Assembly: GCF_018388425.1 (NCBI RefSeq)
Contig: NZ_CP074406.1
Location: 1,674,001 to 1,738,000 of the forward strand
DNA length: 64,000 nucleotides
Direction: 5' to 3'
DNA from: Nocardioides faecalis
GTDB taxonomy: Bacteria; Actinomycetota; Actinomycetes; Propionibacteriales; Nocardioidaceae
Under the pieces are notes generated by a model, which saw only the letters and a list, made by a program, of their open reading frames with translations, made no database searches and was not told where the DNA came from. Made by a program: the position numbers and the translations under genes. Below, one piece after another: positions 9,235 through 17,767 of the stretch (its first letter is position 1; every line of letters begins with the position of its first letter).

Positions 9235-9403
9235 GTGAACGTGTTCGAGTACTTGGCGGGGGAGTCGGAGAGGGCGGAGCGTCAGCGCGCACAGATGGCT
9301 GGCTCAGTCCGAAATCCGCGACTGGGCACGCTCGAACGGCTACGACGTACCGGACCGTGGTCGCATCCCGCCGGAGATCCGGGACGCGTTCGACAAGCGG
9401 TAA
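9235..9403 (+). pseudogene. Lsr2-like nucleoid protein, frameshifted
   Basis: The 3' part (9302-9403) encodes QSEIRDWARSNGYDVPDRGR followed by IPPEIRDAFDKR and a stop. This matches the DNA-binding C-terminal domain of Lsr2, whose RGR-type AT-hook core is present. The 5' part from GTG 9235 (VNVFEYLAGESERAERQRAQMA) is in a different frame; removing one G near 9301 joins them into a 55-residue protein. A TACCAT element at 9223-9228 sits 6 bases before the GTG, fitting a leaderless promoter. Lsr2 silences horizontally acquired AT-rich DNA; ICEs often carry small homologues. Confidence 0.6.
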
Positions 9404-9573
9404 CGCTCGCTCATGCCGTCGCTGTCGACCGCGCGAGTAGCGAAGTTTTTCATCGTGATTGAGGCGATGTCTCAGCTGGACGCGACACTACGCACTCCGG
9501 GATGTCATGGTCGGCGGCATGCCCATATACCGCTCCCTTGCGAGCTACTCGTCCCCTGACAACCAGCAACCTC

Positions 9574-9720
9574 ATGCGCCACGAGACCGGGCGCGGGAGG
9601 CACCCCGACCGCCTGCGCTGTTCCTGTGGCTACATGACGCTGGCATCTCCCGGTGAGCTGCGTAAGGCTGCCCGCAGCCATGCCGCAGATCCGGATGGAT
9701 GGAAGCGCCACCTGCGCTGA
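9574..9720 (+). CDS. Possible very small protein
   Basis: A 48-residue frame (starting MRHETGRGRHPDRLRCSCG, ending DPDGWKRHLR). The CxC and the sequence resemble the Cys/His-rich N-terminal parts of small actinobacterial DNA-associated proteins. No clear ribosome-binding site is present. It could be a remnant. Not recognised. Confidence 0.3.
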   Translation: MRHETGRGRHPDRLRCSCGYMTLASPGELRKAARSHAADPDGWKRHLR

Positions 9721-9739
9721 GGCCGACGGCCGGTCGGGA

Positions 9740-10153
9740 TCAGCAGAACCCGATCTGCTCGATCAGGTTTGCTGGGATGGTGCTGGCGGGGTCGCCCTGG
9801 AGGCCCGGCTTGATCGTGATCGACCCGGTGTCGTCGATGGACGCCGCACCGCACACTGTGGTGGAACCGCCCGACTCGTCACTGACGACCAGCTCCACCT
9901 TCGTCGGCGTTGGAGCGCTGTCGCCGTACCAGAGGTACCGCACGGCGACGCCGATAGCGATGACCGAGACCAGCGCCGCAGCAAAGGCGGCGTAGAACGT
10001 CACGGTGGCCCACCAGACCCCTCGGAGTGGACGCAGATCAGCGTTCACGAGGTCCGAAGGATCGTTCAGCGGCGTACGGTCGGCGCCCCGGCGCTGGCAC
10101 CTCGGCTTCGTCAGGCGCCTGTTCGCCGACGCGCCTCTCGTACGCCGGCCCAT
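9740..10153 (-). CDS. Small single-pass membrane protein
   Basis: A 137-residue protein with a cytosolic basic N-terminus, one membrane segment (VWWATVTFYAAFAAALVSVIAIGVAVRYLW split across about residues 45-74) and an extracytoplasmic C-terminal domain containing two Cys (TTVCGAAS, IGFC). The start is taken at ATG 10153; other starts are possible. Small proteins of this kind are common in conjugative elements, but no family is recognised. Confidence 0.5.
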   Translation of the reverse strand: MGRRTRGASANRRLTKPRCQRRGADRTPLNDPSDLVNADLRPLRGVWWATVTFYAAFAAALVSVIAIGVAVRYLWYGDSAPTPTKVELVVSDESGGSTTVCGAASIDDTGSITIKPGLQGDPASTIPANLIEQIGFC

Positions 10154-10257
10154 GTCGACCTGTGGGCCCCGCGGTCTGCAGCATGGCCTCAACGGTGACT
10201 TCCCCGAAGCCGTCGCGCTGCTGGTGCCCCAGGCCGAAAGCTGGTTCGGCATAGTCT

Positions 10258-10450
10258 CGAAGAGGGGGCGTCAATACGCTGACAACGGACCCCCTCACTG
10301 GAGTCGAGTCGGAGCGAGGTCTCGGAGCACTCTTGGCCATTGCAGAAGCCCGGGGACTTCCTCGGCGCCAATCTGCACCTTGAAATGCGGGCGTTCTTGG
10401 TAGTTCAGGAAGGCCTAAAGCTTCGCAACGAGACGGCACACGGACAACTG
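10258..10450 (+). pseudogene. DUF4209-like (HEPN-type) gene remnant
   Basis: Two coding-like pieces lie in different frames. The first reads about GVESERGLGALLAIAEA. The second reads DFLGANLHLEMRAFLVVQEG then LKLRNETAHGQL, which matches the C-terminal RNxxxHG-type signature of DUF4209/HEPN-like proteins. No start and no full N-terminal domain remain. RNxxxH is the RNase active site in HEPN domains. It is a decayed remnant; family assignment is moderate. Confidence 0.45.
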
Positions 10451-10785
10451 ACCGACGGCGGCGAGTGGAGCACCCGGCTCCGTCTATGTGTGGTGGCTCC
10501 TTCTCCGAGTCGTTGTTGTCCCGCTGTGGCATGCCATGAGGGAGGGAGACGACGATGCCGAGGCGGCCCCCCCCGACGAGGTGAGCACATCGAAGAGCCG
10601 CCGATCGGGCGCGGCTCAGCACTGCGTCGATCGCTCGACCGCTAACTCGTCATAGGCCGCGTCCCGTCACGCTCATGGTGTCGGCACTCTGGCGCGTTGG
10701 CACCGGTTGCAGCGTTACGTTGCAGTGTCAACGGCGGTCGAAAACTGACCCCTTTCCGTCGGTTGAAAACTGACCCCCTCGGTCT

Positions 10786-11592
10786 CTAGTTCTCTTCGTT
10801 GGTGGCCGCGGGGACACGGCCGAGTTCTCGGTTCTTCAGCCGGTAGGAGTCGCCTTTCAGGGCGATGACCTCGGCGTGGTGGACGAGCCGGTCGATCATG
10901 GCTGCGGCGACGGTGTCGTCGCCGAAGACTTCGCCCCAGCGGGCGAAGTTCTTGTTGGACGTGACGATCAGGCTGGCTCGTTCGTAGCGGGACGAGACGA
11001 GCTGGAAGAACAGGTTGGCGGCCTCGGGCTCGAACGGGATGTAGCCGACCTCGTCGATCACCAGCACCGGGTAGCGCACCAGCTTGCGCAGCTCGTCTTG
11101 CAGCCGTCCGGCGTGGTGGGCCTCAGCCAGCCGGTCGACCCACTGCGACGCCGTGGCGAACAGGACCCGGTGCCCGGCCTGGCAGGCCCGGATCGCCAAC
11201 CCGGTGGCCAGGTGGGTCTTACCGGTGCCGGGCGGGCCCAGCAGGACCACGTTCTCCTTGCCGGCGACGAAGTCCAGGGTGCCCAGGTGGGCGATGGTCT
11301 CTCGCTTCAGACCGCGGGCATGGTCGTAGTCGAAGTCCTCCAGGGACTTGCGGGCGGGGAACCGGGCGGCGCGGATCCGTCCCTCGCCGCCGTGGGTCTC
11401 GCGTGCAGCGACCTCGCGTTGCAGGCATGCGGCGAGGAACTCCTCATGGGTCCAGGACTCTTCCCGGGCTCGTTCAGCGAGGCGCTCGACCGCTTCGCGC
11501 AGGGTGGGTGCCTTCAACGCCCGGGTCAGGTACTCCAGTTCGCTGGTGACGTCGCGGCCGGTCTTCGGCTTCGTGGTCGACCTAGCGGCCAT
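10786..11592 (-). CDS. istB: IS21 helper ATPase IstB
   Basis: A DnaA/DnaC-like AAA+ ATPase of about 268 residues. It shows Walker A GPPGTGKTHLA, Walker B LVIDEVGY, and sensor regions IVTSNKNFARWGEVFGD. IstB assembles on target DNA and stimulates the IstA transposase. ATG 11592 follows AGGAGG inside the end of istA and shares one base with its stop (TGATG), as usual for this pair. Length is normal and the gene intact. Confidence 0.93.
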   Translation of the reverse strand: MAARSTTKPKTGRDVTSELEYLTRALKAPTLREAVERLAERAREESWTHEEFLAACLQREVAARETHGGEGRIRAARFPARKSLEDFDYDHARGLKRETIAHLGTLDFVAGKENVVLLGPPGTGKTHLATGLAIRACQAGHRVLFATASQWVDRLAEAHHAGRLQDELRKLVRYPVLVIDEVGYIPFEPEAANLFFQLVSSRYERASLIVTSNKNFARWGEVFGDDTVAAAMIDRLVHHAEVIALKGDSYRLKNRELGRVPAATNEEN

Positions 11593-12857
11593 CAAGACAC
11601 CTCCTGCTCAGCCGGCTCGTCGACCAGGCCGAGTGCTCGGTCGTAGAAGCCGAGTGAACGGATCTCGACCTCCTCACCGGTCGCGGCGTCGGCGACCGGG
11701 CGCAGCAGATCGGCACGGCCGTGGCGCAGATGCTTGGCCGCGATGGTGTGCTCGAAGTCGGTGATCGTCTGGTGCTGAGCCCACACCCGGGTGTGGTCGG
11801 CAACGATCGCGCCTTCGCAGGTCACCCACACCCGGTCCAGGTCGGCGTGGACCTCGATCCGCCGCCCGACGACCGCGGGGTGGACGGAGTAGTCGTTAGA
11901 ATCCAAGCGCACGTAGTGGTCGCGTGGAAGCCGCAGCGTCTGGCGCCAACCGACCTCGGGCACCACCGGTGGAAGGGGCAGCATCGCGGCCCGGTCCGCG
12001 GCGACCCGGTCACCGGGCGTGCAGCCGAGGACCCGCATCTTCCGGGCGTTGGCCTTCACGAAGAACCCGGCGAGCTGGGTGTTGAAGTCGGCCGGGGACT
12101 CGAAGGTGCGGCCGGGCAGGAAGGACTTCTCGAGGTAGTCGTGGATCCGCTCGAGCATGCCCTTGGCTTCGGGGTCGGCGGGCTTGCAGATCACCACCTT
12201 CGCACCCAGCACCCCGCGGAACGCCTGGCAGTCGACGGTGAGCTCAGGTTGGCGGGCACGCCACCGGCCGACCGCGGCTTCGCCGTCCCAGACCAGCGTC
12301 TTGGGCACACCGAGCAGCTGCTCGGACAGCAGCCGCCACCAGCCTGCATACAGGTCCCGCGCGTCGCGTGAGGGGATCAACAGACCACCGGACCAGCGGG
12401 AGTAGCCGGTCACCGTGGTCATCACCGGCAGCCGCCTCGCGGTCCTGGTCTGGCCGTAGCCGACCGGGATCTCGATGTCGGGGAACCAGAAGTCGAACTG
12501 CGCCAGCTCCCCAGCCTCATAGGTCGTGCGCGACGCCGGGTCCGGCGGCAGGTAGGCCGGCCGCAACTCCCGGACACGTTCCTTGAAGACCGTCATCCCG
12601 CGGTCCCAGCCGACCCGCTCGGCGATCACCGTGGCCGGCATCGTCGGGAACGCCTGCAGTTGCTCCCGGATCCGGGGCTCGAACGCATCCACCGCCGACC
12701 CCGCCGGCTTCCGCACGTACCTCGGTGGCCCCTCGGACGCCAGCGCGGCACGCACCGTGTTCCGCGAGACGCCCAACGTCCTGGCGATCATCTTTATCGG
12801 CAACCCCTCGGTCTTGTGCAGCCGACGGATCTCAGCCCAATCCTCCACTGACAACAC
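11592..12857 (-). CDS. istA: IS21 transposase IstA
   Basis: A 421-residue transposase with an N-terminal HTH (GLPIKMIARTLGVSRNTVRAAL), an rve/DDE integrase core (AQFDFWFPDIEIP, LVWDGEAAVGRW, and the Glu in PEAKGMLERIHDYLEKSF), and a C-terminal beta domain (VRLDSNDYSVHPAVVGRRIEV). It acts with IstB to move the element. The gene appears complete. Confidence 0.93.
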   Translation of the reverse strand: MLSVEDWAEIRRLHKTEGLPIKMIARTLGVSRNTVRAALASEGPPRYVRKPAGSAVDAFEPRIREQLQAFPTMPATVIAERVGWDRGMTVFKERVRELRPAYLPPDPASRTTYEAGELAQFDFWFPDIEIPVGYGQTRTARRLPVMTTVTGYSRWSGGLLIPSRDARDLYAGWWRLLSEQLLGVPKTLVWDGEAAVGRWRARQPELTVDCQAFRGVLGAKVVICKPADPEAKGMLERIHDYLEKSFLPGRTFESPADFNTQLAGFFVKANARKMRVLGCTPGDRVAADRAAMLPLPPVVPEVGWRQTLRLPRDHYVRLDSNDYSVHPAVVGRRIEVHADLDRVWVTCEGAIVADHTRVWAQHQTITDFEHTIAAKHLRHGRADLLRPVADAATGEEVEIRSLGFYDRALGLVDEPAEQEVS

Positions 12858-13206
12858 TCCTCGTCCCCCTGCCTCACGACTGGTGAGGACAGGGTCTCGG
12901 AGGGGGTCAGTTTTCGACCGTCGATAGGGGGTCAGTTTTCAGGCGCCGCCGACATGCAGACCGAGGTGCGTCTTTGTGGGCTACTAGAGACTCCCGCCAA
13001 GGCCGGTGTCTGGCCAGACTCGGCTCAGGTGCTCGGCGGGCTCGCTCTCTTTTGGGCTGCCCGCCGTCCTGCACGGTGTGGCCCTCTTCCGGTATGCGGC
13101 CCGCTGAGCACTGCTGACGAGGCGTGGCTCAAGAGGGGACTGCCCAGCTCGTAGTAGCAATGCCCACCTCGCCGTCCATCAGGAAGCGATCAGGCGGGAG
13201 AACTAC

Positions 13207-13863
13207 ATGGACAACGCGACCGATCGAGTCGTCATCGGCGTCGACCCCCACAAGTTGTCGCCCACCATCGAGGTCATCGATCAGAACGAGAAGAAGCTCG
13301 GCACCGGCCGCTTCACCACCGACCAGGCCGGCTACAAAGCCATGCGCACCTACGCCAGCGCCTGGCCGGAGCGGGTCTGGGCAGTCGAAGGCGCCAACGG
13401 CGCCGGCCGGCCCCTGGCGCAGCGGCTCCTGGCGGCCGGCGAGAACGTCGTCGACGTGCCGGCGAAGTTGGCGGCCCGGGTGCGGCTCTTCGACACCGGC
13501 CACAATCGCAAGACCGACGCCCTCGACGCGCACTCGGTCGCGGTCGTAGCCGTGCGTACCGCGAACCTGCGGGTGTTGAAGCTCGACGGCGAACTCGAGG
13601 CGCTGCGGATGCTGACAGACCGACGCGAGGCACTGACTCGTCACCGGGTGCAGACCGCCTGTCGACTCCAGGCCCTCCTGGCTGAACTGCTCCCTGGCCA
13701 GGGCAAACGCGACATCACCACCGGTCAGGCCAAGGCGATGCTGGCCACCGTGCGGCCACGCGACGTCGCTGGGAAGACCCGTCGTCGGATCGCGGTCGAG
13801 GAGCTCGCCGAGCTGATCGCCGTCGACGCGAAGATCAAGAAGGCCACCGCGGGTTGCTGCTAG
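13207..13863 (+). pseudogene. IS110-family transposase, C-terminally truncated
   Basis: The RuvC-like DEDD domain is present: VVIGVDPHKLSPTIEV (first Asp), AVEGANGAGRPLAQRLLAAG (Glu) and NRKTDALDAHSVAVVA (Asp pair). About 215 residues remain against roughly 350-400 in the family. The C-terminal transposase domain with the catalytic Ser is missing, and homology ends near 13850 at the junction with a truncated minus-strand ICE gene. Not functional. Confidence 0.85.
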
Positions 13864-14250
13864 CAGGGCGGGCGGGAGGTTGAGTGAGGCGTTGCCGTCG
13901 GCGTCGGCGTTCTGGCGTGCGACGACGTACGCCAGCGCGACCTCCTCACCCGGCTGGAACCCGGCACCAGCGAGCGACGGAGTTGAGGTGGTGGGTGAAG
14001 GCTCGGCCGCCGCTGGTGCCGGTGATTCCGGGGGTGTCGCGATGTCGGCGTACGTCGACCCGTCGGCCTCGCGCACCTCCACTCGCACGGGGGCGCCGTG
14101 GTCTGCGGTGATCTCGTCGATGACAGTTCGAAGGTCACCGCGAGTTCTGCTCTGCTCGGACTCGCGCGGGACACCGTCGACATCGACCGTCAGCACGCCG
14201 TCGGCGTCGATGGCGACGTGGACGACGCTCAGGACGATGGGGATCTTCAT
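13860..14250 (-). pseudogene. ICE conserved hypothetical, C-terminus replaced by IS110 fragment
   Basis: About 130 genuine residues start at ATG 14250: a beta-rich N-terminal domain (MKIPIVLSVVHVAIDADG), a Pro/Ala/Thr linker, and GFQPGEEVALAYVVARQNAD leading to NLPPALLAA. Proteins with this sequence follow ardC in related actinobacterial ICEs and normally continue some 20 residues further. Here the frame runs into the antisense of the IS110 fragment and stops only at 13129. The start overlaps the intended ardC stop (ATGA), preserving the ancestral operon junction. Confidence 0.6.
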
Positions 14251-15332
14251 AGCCCGAGCACCGCTCCGTCGCGCCGTGCGTCAGTGACAACAGGAGCCGT
14301 CCCGGTCCGGTGGCTGAGGGCTTCGCGGTCGAGCCCAGGCGGGTTGCCGTCGCCGACCTGCTGGGTGTCGACCTTGTCGAGGATGCCGAGCGCGGTCGCG
14401 CGGACGCGCGGACGCGTTCGGCGGTCGATTGGACGACCTCGACCGGGTTGTTGCCCAGGACGCTCGCCGCCCAGGTCGACACGTACGGCACCGTGTAGGA
14501 GGAGGTGTCGAGCCCATGTGCGGCACCGACCATGAGTGCGACGGATTCGGCTTCCACCTCGGCTATCCCACGGTGCAAGGTCGCGTCGGCGGCGGACTCG
14601 GTCGACAGGGCGCTCTCCGGCGGCGCGTGGAGAAGGACATGGCCGAGTTCGTGGGCGAGGGTCTTGACCTGGGCAGCTTCGTCCATGTCCACGCGGATCG
14701 AGACCCCGCGGGAGAGGAAGTCGGTCAGGCCGTTGGCGCCGCCGATCGCCGAAGCCGAAGAGACGAGACGGAGCTCGAAGCCCGCGGACGTGATCTGGTC
14801 GGCCAGTCCGTCCCACAGCCCGGCCGGTGCCTGGCCCTGGAGCAGTGTCGGGCGGGGGAGCTCCGGCACCGGGTTGCCGGTGGTCTGGGAGATGTCCCAG
14901 ACGTAGGTCGGTTTGACGCCAATCACGCGGGTGCGGGCGTACTCGCCGGACATGGGCTTCTCGTTGCGGGCCAGGCGCCGCCAGGAGTTCGGGTCGTTGG
15001 GCGTAAACGAGGCGAACCGGCCGGTGACCGGAGCGAGGATGCCGTAGCCGTGCTGGCCCTTCGCGACGCTGCGTCCGAGCGAGAGCCATTGGTGGAAGCC
15101 GGCTACGTACGTCGGGGTCGTCTCGGGCACCCTGCCTTCGTTGTACGCCGCGAAGTGCTGGACTGCGATCAGCATGCAGTTCCCGAAGCCTCGGCCGCGG
15201 AACTGTGCCGCGAACGTCAGGGCGCGATTCCAGTCCTTGCCAGAGACGAGCGCGGCGACGGACGCGGACAGTTGCTCCTGGAGGGCTTCGAGTTTGGCTT
15301 CGCGGGCCGCCCGTCCTCGAACCTGAGTGGTC
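14247..15332 (-). pseudogene. ardC: ArdC-like antirestriction metallopeptidase, frameshifted near its 3' end
   Basis: The N-terminal ArdC ssDNA-binding domain (GRGFGNCMLIAVQHFAAYNE) is followed by a zincin domain with HELGH at about residues 228-232 and a downstream Glu (IAEVEAESVALMVG). An exact 8-bp tandem duplication (14398-14405 and 14406-14413) shifts the frame at about residue 308. Removing one copy restores GILDKVDTQQVGDG and a stop that overlaps the next gene as ATGA. As it stands, translation runs on to 14135 with an unrelated Arg/Ser-rich tail. The catalytic part is intact, so partial activity is possible. ATG 15332 has GGAGG upstream and overlaps the preceding stop. ArdC proteins protect incoming DNA from host restriction. 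Confidence 0.8.
14398..14413. repeat. 8-bp tandem duplication inside ardC
   Basis: GCGCGGAC occurs twice head to tail. Deleting one copy restores the ArdC C-terminus and its ATGA overlap with the next gene. Confidence 0.9.
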
Positions 15333-16827
15333 ATGACGCCGTGCCTCCTGTCATGCGTCCGGTGGTGTCGAAGAGTTCGAGTTCGGCGGGGTGCATCTGG
15401 TGCTGCACGGCGAAGGAGCGGTTCTTGATCCGCCACAGTCCCTGGCCGGTGCCGAGGGTGGGGATCAGTGACTGCTCGGTGCCGGTGAGGCCGAGTGCTG
15501 CCGACGTCGCGCCGAGTTGGTCTGCTTCCTGGCGGTACACGATCCGTGTCTCGGCGTTCGCGAGGAGCGACGAGGCGAGAGCGCGCACGGCCGAGCCGGA
15601 GTCACCGACGTTGTCGAGGTCGGTGAGCTTGTGGAAGATCAGCATGTTCGCGATGCCGTAGTGCCGCGCGAGGCGCCAGTGGGCGTCCATCCGCCGCAGA
15701 AGTGCTGGGTGGGACATGAGTCGCCAGGCCTCGTCGTACACGACCCAGCGCTGGCCCCCACTGGGGTCGAGCAGAGCCGACTCCATCCACGCCGAGGCGC
15801 AGGTCATCAGGACCGAGATGAGGGTGGCGTTCTCGGTGACACGGGACAGATCGAGCGAAATCATCGGGAGGCTCGGGTCGAACGTGACTGTGGAGGGTCC
15901 GTCGAAGAGTCCGGCGAGATCGCCGGCGACGAGGCGTCGCAGGGCGTGGCCGACGAGTCGTCCGTCCTCGGTGAGCCGGCTGTCGGGATCGTCGGCCGGG
16001 TCGGGGGCGAGGAGTCGGTCGACGACCATCGGGAGGACGGGGACGTCGGCAGCTTGGACGGTTCGGTCGATGGCGATGTCGACGGCGGTGTGCTCGAGCG
16101 GGGTGAGGCGGCGTTCGAGGACGGTCTCGGCGAGTGCTCCGACGAGGTCGCGGCGGCGGGATGCGATCTGGCTGGCCCATTGCGCGTCGTCGTATCCGGC
16201 GGGGCGGTGTCCCTCGTCGAGCGGGTTGAGCCGGTTGGGCATGCCGTGGCCCAGGGCGATGGCGCGTCCGCCGACCGATTCGGCGACGGCGGTGTGTTCG
16301 CCCTTGGGGTCGCCGGGGACGTAGACGCGGCGGCCGAACGGGATGGAGCGGGTGTAGAGGCTCTTGGCGAGGCAGGACTTGCCGGAGCCGACGATGCCGG
16401 CGAGGACGAGGTTCGGTGCGGTGATGAGGCCGCGGGCGTAGAGGATCCACGGGTCGTAGACGAAGGAGCTCCCGGAGTAGAGGTCCTGGCCGACGAAGAC
16501 GCCTTCGCTTCCGAGGCCGCCTTCGGCGAGGAAGGGGTACGCGCCCGCCAAGGTCGCCGAGGTGTCCTGGTGGCGTGGCACGCGGAATCGTCCTGGCGTC
16601 CGCAGTGTGGCTGGGCCAGATTCCCCCGCCCGGGGGAGCGTCACGGCCGCCCGCTTCTCCGCAGACAGTTCCTCCGCCTTTCGCTTGGCTTCGGCGCGCC
16701 GAGTTTCGCGGTCGGCGGACAGCAGCTCTCGCGCCGCGGCCTTGCGGATCCTGCGGTCGTGCCGCCGTTCGCGTCCCGGTGAGACGAGCACGGCTGAGTG
16801 GAGGCGCCCGTCCTGCCAGCCCGTCAC
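15331..16827 (-). CDS. VirB4-like conjugation ATPase
   Basis: A 498-residue ATPase that should energise the type IV secretion/conjugation apparatus at the membrane. Walker A GIVGSGKSCLAKSLY is at residues about 144-158, Walker B WVVYDEAWRLM in the C-terminal half, followed by LLANAETRIVYRQE. It is shorter than classical VirB4 but matches the length of actinobacterial ICE versions with a separate N-terminal partner (SCO6880-like). The GTG at 16827 is chosen because it overlaps the upstream stop (GTGA). It is one of the few conjugation genes without a frameshift. Confidence 0.82.
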   Translation of the reverse strand: MTGWQDGRLHSAVLVSPGRERRHDRRIRKAAARELLSADRETRRAEAKRKAEELSAEKRAAVTLPRAGESGPATLRTPGRFRVPRHQDTSATLAGAYPFLAEGGLGSEGVFVGQDLYSGSSFVYDPWILYARGLITAPNLVLAGIVGSGKSCLAKSLYTRSIPFGRRVYVPGDPKGEHTAVAESVGGRAIALGHGMPNRLNPLDEGHRPAGYDDAQWASQIASRRRDLVGALAETVLERRLTPLEHTAVDIAIDRTVQAADVPVLPMVVDRLLAPDPADDPDSRLTEDGRLVGHALRRLVAGDLAGLFDGPSTVTFDPSLPMISLDLSRVTENATLISVLMTCASAWMESALLDPSGGQRWVVYDEAWRLMSHPALLRRMDAHWRLARHYGIANMLIFHKLTDLDNVGDSGSAVRALASSLLANAETRIVYRQEADQLGATSAALGLTGTEQSLIPTLGTGQGLWRIKNRSFAVQHQMHPAELELFDTTGRMTGGTAS

Positions 16828-17234
16828 AGTGACATCCCTGGCCGGCGCGTCGAGCGCTGAACCGGAGCGAATGACGGGTAGTCGCGTATGTCGTCGGCGA
16901 TAGTCGCCTCGATCTCGTGGGACCGATCCACGCATTCGGCGACCTGGTGGATCATCTCGGCCGCGCGATGAAGCTCCCAGGACTCCTCCCTGTACGACGC
17001 TGCCCGCCCGGCGTTGGCGTCGCCGTTCATCCACGCCTGCATGCGAGCCGGCCCGTCGTGGAACTCGCCGAGCTGGTGCAGCGACTGGCTCAGGGATGCG
17101 AGGGCGGAGCTGATGGAACCCAAGACTGCGTAGATCGCGGTCGGATCGTCGATCGTGCGCGTCGCGTGAGCAAGGCCGCGGACTGCTTCCCGGAGTTCGT
17201 CGGCGTCGGCGACCGGGTCGTTGAAGGTAGGCAT
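16824..17234 (-). CDS. Conserved ICE hypothetical protein
   Basis: A 136-residue, fully helical protein with several heptad-like stretches (LGSISSALASLSQSLHQLGEF). Proteins of this type lie between the SCO6880-like gene and the ATPase gene in related elements. Start ATG 17234 has GAGGAG upstream; the stop overlaps the ATPase start by 4 bases. Function unknown, possibly a structural or chaperone-like partner. Confidence 0.65.
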   Translation of the reverse strand: MPTFNDPVADADELREAVRGLAHATRTIDDPTAIYAVLGSISSALASLSQSLHQLGEFHDGPARMQAWMNGDANAGRAASYREESWELHRAAEMIHQVAECVDRSHEIEATIADDIRDYPSFAPVQRSTRRPGMSL

Positions 17235-17332
17235 TGGTGCTCCTCGGTCGATGGCTTCTCATCGATGAGGTACGCGGGGGAGTCCGCCGTGTCTCCCCGT
17301 GCTGCCGTCGGCGGCCGATCTACCCTGTTGCG

Positions 17333-17455
17333 GTGGCCGATCTGACGGAGCCTTGCCCGAACTGCGACACCCTGATGCGCTGGGAGACCTCTCACGAGCG
17401 CTGCGACGGCTGCGGTTACATCCGGCCATGCTGCGAGGGCGCCCCCTGCAACTGA
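17333..17455 (+). CDS. Tiny zinc-ribbon protein, probably leaderless
   Basis: A 40-residue protein (VADLTEPCPNCDTLMRW, then ERCDGCGYIRPCCEG) with CPNC and CDGC pairs that can bind one zinc. There is no ribosome-binding site, but TACCCT at 17321-17326 lies 6 bases before the GTG, the arrangement of an actinobacterial leaderless mRNA. It is divergent from the 136-residue gene. Function unknown. Confidence 0.5.
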   Translation: MADLTEPCPNCDTLMRWETSHERCDGCGYIRPCCEGAPCN

Positions 17456-17767
17456 GTCCTATTCGTCGGCGGCGGCGCCGAGGTCACCGCGACGAAGGGC
17501 GGCGCTTCTTGCCGGACTTGCGGAGGACCGCCCAGGGCTCGCGCGCCGCGCGCCGGACCGGTTGTCGCCGCATTGCCTGAAGGTACGACGTACCTCGGAC
17601 GCCGAAACCGCTCGTCCAGTCTGTCGGCGTCGACTGGCAGGATCTCGCTGTGATCGGTGATCGGCGGCCGGTCGTCAGTAACGTCCAGTGGGTTCTCCGA
17701 ATCCAGCGCGTGTCGCCGCAGGGTCCTACATGATGTTCTTTGCCTCAGGCCGGAGTGAAGGAGAGTC
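17456..17767 (-). pseudogene. Possible remnant of a minus-strand ICE gene
   Basis: On the minus strand a coding-like stretch (VTDDRPPITDHSEILPVDAD ... RPRYVVPSGNAA) changes frame before a basic end (WAVLRKSGKKRRPSSR and stop near 17488). It has no start and is cut at its 5' side by the cargo gene at 17768. Probably a frameshifted gene of the conjugation operon. The plus-strand cargo gene's ribosome-binding site AAGGAG lies at the right edge. Confidence 0.3.

Larger units (their letters stand above)
10726..12954 (-). mobile_element. IS21-family insertion sequence, intact
   Basis: Terminal repeats begin TGTC and contain two copies each of the block GAAAACTGACCCC at both ends (10740s-10780s and, inverted, 12900-12945), the multiple-repeat arrangement typical of IS21 ends. 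The flanking direct repeat TGCAG (10721-10725 and 12955-12959) is a 5-bp target duplication. It encodes complete IstA and IstB. The 10451-10725 and 12955-13206 flanks show no gene. Confidence 0.9.

Noticed and set aside
9160..9462. 100-codon plus-strand frame through the Lsr2-like region
   Set aside because: Only its middle part is the true N-terminus of the Lsr2-like protein; the remainder is out of frame with the conserved C-terminal domain.
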